From: Granulicella sp.
GTDB taxonomy: Bacteria; Acidobacteriota; Terriglobia; Terriglobales; Acidobacteriaceae
NCBI GenBank assembly: GCA_003133205.1
Contig: PKWK01000266.1
Coordinates: forward strand, 24,673 to 33,352
DNA: 8,680 nt
Reading direction: 5' to 3'
Shown here piece after piece: positions 1-5,135 of this stretch. The number at the start of each line of letters is the position of its first letter. Within the stretch, counting starts at the first letter, position 1. Under the pieces are notes generated by a model, which saw only the letters and a list, made by a program, of their open reading frames with translations, was not told the origin of the DNA and did not search any database. Position numbers and translations under genes: made by a program.

Positions 1-1
1 C

Positions 2-139
2 GTCTTCCGCGACGAGATCGCCAAAGTCCCCGAAATAACCTCGCGCCTCACCCCGGAAAAGCTAGCCCACGCCTTCGACTACCATCGCCAGCTAGCCAAC
101 GTAGACGCCATCTTCACCCGCGTCCTGGGCAGCGAGTAG
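2..139 (+). CDS. purB: Adenylosuccinate lyase, C-terminal end (5' truncated by window)
   Basis: Only the last 45 codons and the TAG stop are present. PurB is a cytosolic lyase of the fumarase/aspartase superfamily. It splits SAICAR to AICAR plus fumarate and adenylosuccinate to AMP plus fumarate in purine synthesis. The visible end reads as PEITSRLTPEKLAHAFDY followed by LANVDAIFTRVLGSE. This fits the C-terminal helices of bacterial PurB as I remember them (for example the 'FDYNYHLKNVDLIFERL' type ending of the Bacillus enzyme). The catalytic residues lie upstream, outside the window. Codons are strongly GC3-rich, so the frame is clearly coding. Another superfamily lyase, such as a carboxymuconate cycloisomerase, is possible but less likely. 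The hairpin at 159-195 follows the stop by 19 bases and may end the transcript. Confidence 0.8.
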   Translation, partial: VFRDEIAKVPEITSRLTPEKLAHAFDYHRQLANVDAIFTRVLGSE

Positions 140-158
140 CACCACAAAAATCGGGTGC

Positions 159-195
159 CCCATCCTAACGGCGGCTTTATCGCCGTTAGGGTGGG
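159..195 (+). repeat. Palindromic element copy 1, possible purB terminator
   Basis: A 15-bp stem (159-173 with 181-195) surrounds a 7-base loop. It is perfect apart from one G-U pair (T163 with G191). The outer arms read CCCATCCT and AGGGTGGG and are preceded by GGGTGCC. Copies 2 and 3 lie at 549-583 and 2899-2937. No T-run follows, only TTAT, so it is a poor classic Rho-independent terminator, but its position just behind purB suggests a 3'-end role. A short palindrome (CGCGC, AAA, GCGCG) follows at 200-212. Confidence 0.7.
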
Positions 196-239
196 TTATC
201 GCGCAAAGCGCGACCGCCTTCTTTCTTTCTTTTGCAGGA

Positions 240-389
240 CGGCGCGACTCACTCGACGCCAGCGTCATCGAGATGCTCGGGATCGTGTCGCTTCCCTACC
301 GCCAAGGAGACGCTCCCGACTGCCCAACCTACGCCACCACCGTCGCGGACACGCTCACCGTCCTCCAAGCGAGTTTCTGCGAAGTAAAC
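240..389 (+). other. Possible coding relic, unrecognised
   Basis: The frame starting at 240 has about 50 codons with strong C/G preference at third positions, like the real genes nearby. It includes the stretch DAPDCPTYATTVADTL. The bias stops near 389, where the sequence becomes AT-richer, and the frame then drifts into proline-rich noise until a stop near 497. There is no ribosome binding site, and the only ATG (273) sits inside the biased stretch. I do not recognise the protein. It may be a fragment of a decayed gene, or GC skew producing a chance frame. The rest of 196-548 holds only a pyrimidine-rich tract at about 217-233 and nothing else I can name. Confidence 0.2.
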
Positions 390-548
390 ATAAAACTAAA
401 CTACAATACACGTCCCATCCCCGCGTGCTCACCGGCAGTTAAGCCACCTGCCGCTCCCGCCACTCCCCCCAAACCCTCGCCGCCGCAAAACCCGTAGCAC
501 CGGAGTCTCCTGGCCTATTTGGCGTGGCCCATTCAACAAATCTGGGTG

Positions 549-583
549 CCTCATTCATGACAGTCTCATCGTCATGGGTGGGG
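549..583 (+). repeat. Palindromic element copy 2
   Basis: A 13-bp stem (549-561 with 571-583) surrounds a 9-base loop. It contains several G-U pairs, including T554 with G578 at the same place as the G-U pair of copy 1. It is preceded by GGGTGCC (544-550), as in copy 1, and its right arm ends GGGTGGGG. The inner stem sequence is unrelated to copy 1 but still pairs. It stands alone in the gene-poor region, not directly behind an intact gene. Confidence 0.65.
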
Positions 584-652
584 TTCCGACACCCTCCTTC
601 CACGAATCCACCAGCCACTGGCTTGTGTCTCCCTAAAGCTCCAAAGAATCCA

Positions 653-751
653 TAACTCCAGTGTTTTGAAGATCTTGCAAATTATCTCCTTTGTTTTCAA
701 GATCCTGCAAGGTTGATAGCCCATAAGTGGTTTGTTTGGAAGATTATGCAC
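653..751. repeat. Degenerate ~30-bp repeats, about three units
   Basis: Units at 653-680 and 683-710 share TCC, GTTTT, AAGATC and TGCAA at a 30-base spacing. The GTTTT-to-TGCAA core matches at 16 of 18 positions. A third, weaker unit at 724-751 shares TTTGTTT, GAAGAT and ATGCA and matches unit 2 at about 18 of 28 positions. An 11-base insertion separates units 2 and 3. The run is AT-richer than its surroundings and is followed by eight Gs (765-772). On the minus strand the units read as a Lys/Ile-rich frame, which I take to be translated repeat and not a gene. It is not a CRISPR: the units are nearly contiguous and there are no spacers. Confidence 0.6.
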
Positions 752-882
752 GAATCGATACCCAGGGGGGGGACAGCCATGCCGGCACCAATTCCAGACC
801 TCAGTCGCGACCAACAATGCCACCACTACCAGCCTCCGACCGGCCAGTGGTGCGACTCGCCCGCGCCGGGCGCGAGATGTAA

Positions 883-1050
883 ACTCATCTCAGTACCCCC
901 CACAATGTCGAGCACGCCGACCCCGCCACCTTCACCCACACCTGGTTCTTCGAGGACCAGCATCTCACGCTCGGCTTCATCCTCATCGACTACATCGGCC
1001 ATCTCGACCACCACCTCCGCCAACTCCCCGGCTACCCCCATGCCGCCTGA
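883..1050 (+). pseudogene. C-terminal remnant of a DinB-like / DUF1569-type gene
   Basis: The frame that ends at the TGA of 1048-1050 carries a protein-like C-terminus with HTWFFEDQHLTLGFILIDYI followed by GHLDHHLRQL. DinB/YfiT-type four-helix proteins are putative metal-dependent, thiol-linked enzymes, and their last helix often holds a histidine motif like HLDHHLRQ. Only about 50 codons of a domain usually near 150 residues are left. An in-frame stop lies at 880-882, and there is no ATG or GTG between it and the fragment. No matching upstream half is visible in any frame. It therefore looks like a 5'-deleted pseudogene, with the break near the repeats at 653-772. Its TGA overlaps the ATG of the next gene at 1040, as expected if the two were once translationally coupled. 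Confidence 0.6.
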
Positions 1051-1636
1051 CGATCTCATCCAGATCGTCGACGCCGCCCTCGCCGACGCTACTCTCCGCA
1101 GCGGGCCGCACCTCGTCTGCCGCCCCGGCTGTACCCAATGCTGCATCGGCGTCTTCCCCATCGCCCACGAAGACGCAGCCCGACTCCGCGCTGGCCTGGA
1201 ACTCCTCGAACAAACCGACCCGCAAAAAGCCGCACGCATCCACACCCGAGTCAAAGAATCCCTCACCCGCCTCGACCCCTGGTTCCCCGGCGACGTTTCC
1301 ACCGGCATCCTCTCTGAAGACGATGACCAGACCATCCTCTTCGAAGAGTTCGCCAACGACGAACCCTGCCCCGTCCTCGACCCCGCCACCGGAACCTGCG
1401 ACCTCTACGAGCACCGCCCCATCCTCTGCCGGACATTCGGCCCGCCCATGCGCACCGACGAAGGCAACCTCGCCACCTGCGAACTCTGCTTCACCCACGC
1501 CACAACCGAAGAGATCGCCGCCTGCGAACTCGACCCCGCGATCCCCGCCCTCGAAGATGCCAGCAACCAGGCCTTCAATGCCGCGCACAATCTCCACGGC
1601 GAAACCCTCATCGCCTACGCCCTCCGCTCAAAATAA
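1040..1636 (+). CDS. YkgJ-family cysteine-cluster protein
   Basis: This 198-residue protein carries the signature of the zinc/iron-chelating YkgJ-type cysteine cluster: C27, C31, C34 and C35 form CxxxCxxCC (CRPGCTQCC). A second group follows in EPCPVLD, GTCDLYEHRP and ILCRTFG, with a further CELC. In this family the cysteines are thought to bind a metal or Fe-S centre; the biochemical role is generally unknown. There is no signal peptide, so it is probably cytosolic. I chose the ATG at 1040 because all family-like sequence lies after it and it overlaps the stop of the DinB remnant. The frame stays open upstream to about 713, with ATGs at 713 and 905, but that part is a Ser/Thr/Pro-rich out-of-frame reading of the remnant. 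No clear Shine-Dalgarno precedes 1040, so current translation may be weak or may start elsewhere. Confidence 0.75.
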   Translation: MPPDDLIQIVDAALADATLRSGPHLVCRPGCTQCCIGVFPIAHEDAARLRAGLELLEQTDPQKAARIHTRVKESLTRLDPWFPGDVSTGILSEDDDQTILFEEFANDEPCPVLDPATGTCDLYEHRPILCRTFGPPMRTDEGNLATCELCFTHATTEEIAACELDPAIPALEDASNQAFNAAHNLHGETLIAYALRSK

Positions 1637-1790
1637 AGGGAACGCCGACCCCTGAATCGACGCCAGCAAATCAGGAACCCTTCCCTCGCGCGTCAGAGCT
1701 CCCTTTCCATACATCTTTTTGGCTGTGAGTCTTAGTTTCCTAAGCTTTTATTGCATCTCACTGAGTGGCAATGTGCTTTGGGAGATCAAG

Positions 1791-2873
1791 ATGAACGGTT
1801 GTACCTATCGAATTGCGACGGCCTTGGTCGCGATTATTTGCTCGTATCCAGCCATCGGCCAGACCTTCGCTCCAACGGACGCACTTCCCGACGCGCCGGG
1901 CGTAGCCGCACAAGCCGAACCTCCTACAGTGACGCCAGCCGAAGCCCAGGGCACAGCCTCGGTCACCGGCATTGTCCTCGACATCGAAGGCGGCCCCGTG
2001 CCGGACGCAACCGTCGTCCTCACTGCCCCCGGTAAGCTTGGCGAGCGATCCATGGTTGCGGGCGGCGACGGCAGCTTCACCTTCACGGGCCTCGCTTCCG
2101 GCGAGTACCGGCTCATCATCGTGGCGCAGGGCCTTGACCGCTACACCTCGGGCACTTTCGCAGTCCACGCCGGCGAAAGCGTCACGGCGCCCAAAATCGG
2201 TCTCAAGATCTCTACCACCACGTCCATCGACGTCATCGCCTCCCCCGACCAGATCGCCGTAGCTCAGGTCCATGAGGAGGAAAAGCAACGCGTCCTCGGC
2301 GTCTTTCCAAACTTCTATACCAGCTACATCTGGGACGCCCAGCCCATGCCCGCCAGCCAAAAGTTCAAGATGGCCACTCGCGCGCTGATTGATCCCTTCC
2401 AATTCCTCATCGTAGCCGGCGTAGCGGGTGCCGAGCAGTTCAACGGCACCTACCCGGACTACGGTCCCGGCATCCAGGGGTACGGCAAGCGCTACGGCGC
2501 AGCCCTGGCCGACGCTACCACCAGCCGCCTCGTCGGCAGCGCAATTCTGCCCTCACTCTTCCACCAGGACCCGCGCTACTTCTATCAGGGCTCCGGCGGC
2601 GCCGGTTCGCGCACGTGGCACGCCGTGCAGTCCGTCTTTGTCTGCCGCGGCGACAACGGCAAACCTCAGCCGAACTATTCGCACATGCTCGGCAGCCTCA
2701 CCGCCGGCGCGGTCGCAAACGCCTACCACCCCGCATCGAGCCGCGGCCTCGGCCTCACCTTCGAGACGTTCGGCATCACCGTCGGCGGCAACATCGCAGG
2801 CAACCTCTTCCGCGAATTCGTGCTCCGCGGGCTCGTCCCCTCAGTCCCAACCTACGCCAACGGAAAACGCTAG
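1791..2873 (+). CDS. Exported carboxypeptidase-regulatory-like protein with conserved acidobacterial-type C-terminal domain
   Basis: The protein has 360 residues. It begins with a signal peptide (about residues 1-24, MNGCTYRIATALVAIICSYP) and an Ala/Pro linker containing ALPDAP. A carboxypeptidase-regulatory-like beta-sandwich fold follows (about 57-140: SVTGIV, PDATVVL, GSFTFTGLASGEYRL). The C-terminal part (about 165-345) resembles an uncharacterised region I associate with Acidobacteriota proteins: FPNFYTSY, MPASQKFKMA, YGKRYGAALAD, LPSLFHQDPRYF, then NAYHP. It lacks the large TonB-dependent barrel that often follows this N-terminal domain. Function is unknown; an envelope location is inferred. 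I chose the ATG at 1791 because GGGAG lies about 6 bases upstream and the signal peptide starts there; a TTG at 1719 would add an unlikely leader. It stands alone, 154 bases after the YkgJ gene, and converges with the porin. Confidence 0.75.
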   Translation: MNGCTYRIATALVAIICSYPAIGQTFAPTDALPDAPGVAAQAEPPTVTPAEAQGTASVTGIVLDIEGGPVPDATVVLTAPGKLGERSMVAGGDGSFTFTGLASGEYRLIIVAQGLDRYTSGTFAVHAGESVTAPKIGLKISTTTSIDVIASPDQIAVAQVHEEEKQRVLGVFPNFYTSYIWDAQPMPASQKFKMATRALIDPFQFLIVAGVAGAEQFNGTYPDYGPGIQGYGKRYGAALADATTSRLVGSAILPSLFHQDPRYFYQGSGGAGSRTWHAVQSVFVCRGDNGKPQPNYSHMLGSLTAGAVANAYHPASSRGLGLTFETFGITVGGNIAGNLFREFVLRGLVPSVPTYANGKR

Positions 2874-2894
2874 CCACCCACTCCAAAAACGCCG

Positions 2895-2937
2895 AAAACC
2901 CCACCCTGCAACAGTTGAATCCGTCGCGAGGATGGGG
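2895..2937 (-). terminator. Palindromic element copy 3, likely porin terminator
   Basis: Read on the minus strand, arm 2937-2929 (CCCCATCCT) pairs with 2907-2899 (AGGGTGGGG). After one bulged base, 2927-2923 pairs with 2912-2908, leaving a 10-base loop. Four Ts follow (minus strand, 2898-2895), giving a Rho-independent-like terminator 47 bases after the porin stop. The arms match those of copies 1 and 2, with the same T-G wobble after CCA. On the plus strand those wobbles become C-A mismatches, so the structure favours porin mRNA. A second small hairpin (2965-2978, TGGTG/CACCA) lies closer to the porin stop. Confidence 0.5.
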
Positions 2938-2983
2938 AATCGGCTAAGCCGTCCTTCGAGTCCGTGGTGCAAGCACCAAAGCT

Positions 2984-4873
2984 CTAGGGGATGTAGTACC
3001 GCATGCCGGTAAAGATCATGTTGTCCAGACCGCGCGGGCCGGACGGAGTCGGCGCAGGACCGCCACCAATACCTGACCACAAATTCCGCTGCATGTACTG
3101 GTAGTTGACCTGATACTGAATGCGGCCATACTTCGGGCTGTTGGCCATGCGGTAGGTGAACCCGATCAGCCCTTCCTGGATATAGCGGGTCGGCGAGGCG
3201 CATGAGCCCGTCGCACTCGGTGAACCGCCGGTGCTGGAGCCGGGGTTGATCGGCAGGCTGTAGCAGCCCGTGTCGCTCAGGTTCCGCGCACCATAGCCCA
3301 TCAGAGAGCCAGCAAGCGCGCCCGGCGTAGTAACTGCGTAGACTGTCCGCTGCGCATACTCGCCGCCGTAGTAGGCATAGACATCCAGCTTCGGCGTCGG
3401 GTGTGTCTCGATCGAGAATAGACCGTGATAGTTGCGGATCGGCTCCAGCGAACCGTCCGGATGAATGGTCGCATCGGCGAGTTGCGAGGAGCCGTACCGC
3501 CCCGTACCGTCTCCGGCCATCGCTGTTATCGCGAGGTCCGCATACTTGCTCGGAGAAACACGAATTCCGCCAAACACGCCGCCCGCCGACTTAGTGTTGC
3601 TGGTGTAGTTCGGCGAGTAAGTGTAAGAGGTGGTGAAACCCGTGATCGGGTAGTAGTAATCACGCATGAAGCGTGCAATACCACCCAGCTCAAAGTGAGC
3701 CTTAGGAAGGTCAAAAGTGCCCTTGACGATCACGTCGGGCGACACATTGTTCGCATAGGTTCCGTTGAACGCGTTGTACAGGCCGCCGTTCTGCCCAGCG
3801 CCCGCGAAGAAGAAGTTGGTCGGCACCGCACCGGTAGTCGCAGAGGTCGCCGTAAAGTTCGTGATCTGCGCGTTCTCAAGCGACATCGCCAGCGTGAACA
3901 TCCCAGTCTTCACATCGCCGAAGCGTTGCTGCATACGGAACGCCGCCTGGCGTGCCCAGCTAAAGCCGACCGTGTACTGCGCGTCAATCGAGTTCGGCAG
4001 TTTCTCCGAGCGATTGTTGGTGCTCAATCCGGTCTCGGTGACCAGCGACCACATCTGCCCGCCAGTAACGGTGAACCCGCTGTTCATCGCAGCCTGTCCC
4101 CAGAACTGCCGCTGCCGCAGCACATAGCTGTTGCTCTGGTTGCCGTTGGAGGTAGTGCCCGTTCCAAGGAAGTCGCCCTCAAAGTAGCCGGAGAGCTTGA
4201 ACTTGCCCGCATCTCCCGTGAACAGCCCGCCCAGACGGCTCTGCCGGCCGGAGAAGTTCAACTCGCTCACGTGGCCCTGGTTTGCGCTGGGCAGCGGAAT
4301 CGTGTTGAAGGGCGTATTGATGTCGGAGTTGACCGAACGTTCGCGCCACACATTCTCAAACGCGAAAAACGCCACCGGCGTAATGGTCACACCCTTATAG
4401 CGGATCGTGGCGGGCGAGTCGATCTTGTCGTTCAAGTCTTTCTTGGTATCGCTGATAGTCGTCGCCAGCCCAACATTCGCGTTCTGCAGATCGGTGACCG
4501 TGCTCTTCAAGCCAGTGACTGTATCGGCCTGTGACTGCGTTGCAGCAGTCGCGCTCTGCGCCTGCGCGGTGGCTGCGGCGGCCTGCGACGAGGCCGTCGC
4601 TGCGCTCGACTGCGCGGCGGAAAGCGCAGCATCCTTGGCGGCGTTCTGCTGCTTCAAATCGTCGATCTGGGTTTGCTGTGCAGCCATCTTTTCCTGCAAC
4701 TCGCGGATGGCCTTCTGCTCCTCAGTCTCTTCAACCTTCTTGGGCTTGGCGGCCGTCTTGGCCTTCTTCGTCTTCGTCGTCGTAGTTGCCGGGGCAGTCG
4801 TGGTCTGCGCATCAAGCGACAGCGTGCCCAATACCAGCATCGCCGCAATCGCTACTGTCAGTTGCTTCTTCAT
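2984..4873 (-). CDS. Outer-membrane porin with N-terminal coiled coil (DcaP-like)
   Basis: The protein has 629 residues. A signal peptide (about 1-22, MKKQLTVAIAAMLVLGTLSL, then DAQ) is followed by a Thr/Lys-rich stretch (23-47) and a long Ala/Gln-rich heptad region (about 48-150; EEQKAIRELQEKMAAQQTQI). The rest is a beta-barrel: alternating strands rich in aromatic residues and glycine, with FSGRQSRLG (207-215), RQRQFWGQ and TVTGGQMWSL, ending GMRYYIP. The layout of coiled coil plus barrel and the GRQSRLG motif recall DcaP-type trimeric porins, which pass small anionic or organic solutes. The substrate here is unknown. Two cysteines near the C-terminus (SDTGCYSLP and TGSCASP) may form a loop disulfide. 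I chose the ATG at 4873 because GAGG lies about 7 bases upstream and the signal peptide starts there; the frame extends 34 codons further without signal-like sequence. Confidence 0.8.
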   Translation of the reverse strand: MKKQLTVAIAAMLVLGTLSLDAQTTTAPATTTTKTKKAKTAAKPKKVEETEEQKAIRELQEKMAAQQTQIDDLKQQNAAKDAALSAAQSSAATASSQAAAATAQAQSATAATQSQADTVTGLKSTVTDLQNANVGLATTISDTKKDLNDKIDSPATIRYKGVTITPVAFFAFENVWRERSVNSDINTPFNTIPLPSANQGHVSELNFSGRQSRLGGLFTGDAGKFKLSGYFEGDFLGTGTTSNGNQSNSYVLRQRQFWGQAAMNSGFTVTGGQMWSLVTETGLSTNNRSEKLPNSIDAQYTVGFSWARQAAFRMQQRFGDVKTGMFTLAMSLENAQITNFTATSATTGAVPTNFFFAGAGQNGGLYNAFNGTYANNVSPDVIVKGTFDLPKAHFELGGIARFMRDYYYPITGFTTSYTYSPNYTSNTKSAGGVFGGIRVSPSKYADLAITAMAGDGTGRYGSSQLADATIHPDGSLEPIRNYHGLFSIETHPTPKLDVYAYYGGEYAQRTVYAVTTPGALAGSLMGYGARNLSDTGCYSLPINPGSSTGGSPSATGSCASPTRYIQEGLIGFTYRMANSPKYGRIQYQVNYQYMQRNLWSGIGGGPAPTPSGPRGLDNMIFTGMRYYIP

Positions 4874-4906
4874 GGAACCTCGCGAAAAACACTGTTGGAA
4901 GCAGAA

Positions 4907-5129
4907 GCACACACGGTAAACGCCAGGCACGAGTGCCCAGTCCGCAATACTCCTCTGCTCGTTCTTTCCGTCCATCCTTTCAAGTCTTTGTGAATGGAAG
5001 AAAAAAATTCCGGCTACCGTCGCTGAATTCCGCTAAATTAACCGGACATTAACATAGATCGATGGACCACGCGGGTTACTGCACACACAGGAAGCGGGTT
5101 AGCCGTGCCCAGTCCGACTGGTTTACCGT
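4907..5129. repeat. Repeats in the divergent porin/GH20 spacer
   Basis: The 262-base spacer (4874-5135) holds a two-part direct repeat. GCACACAC then GTGCCCAGTCCG occurs at 4907-4914/4933-4944 and again at 5081-5088/5105-5116, with gaps of 18 and 16 bases. It also holds an inverted pair, ACGGTAAAC (4913-4921) and GTTTACCGT (5121-5129). The first lies about 40 bases upstream of the porin ATG; the second lies 6 bases upstream of the GH20 ATG. These could be operators shared by the divergent genes or traces of a duplication. I could not identify a convincing -35/-10 pair for either gene. Confidence 0.45.
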
Positions 5130-5135
5130 AGGGTC

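Noticed and set aside
653..751. CRISPR array
   Set aside because: Units are degenerate, almost contiguous and too few, there are no unique spacers of regular length, and no cas genes are present.
572..826. Minus-strand 84-codon frame with Lys/Ile-rich sequence
   Set aside because: It is a translation of the ~30-bp repeats plus flanking non-coding DNA, with no family resemblance and no convincing ribosome binding site.
1731..1752. CTTAG/CTAAG hairpin followed by CTTTT as a terminator after the YkgJ gene
   Set aside because: The stem has only 5 mostly AT pairs and lies about 95 bases after the stop, so it is probably chance.
2965..2978. Small hairpin TGGTG/CACCA as the main porin terminator
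   Set aside because: The stem is only 5-6 bp with no T-run on either strand. The element at 2895-2937 is a better candidate.
3425..4534. Long plus-strand frame of 369 codons opposite the porin gene
   Set aside because: It is the antisense shadow of the porin, which has a signal peptide, a ribosome binding site and barrel features.
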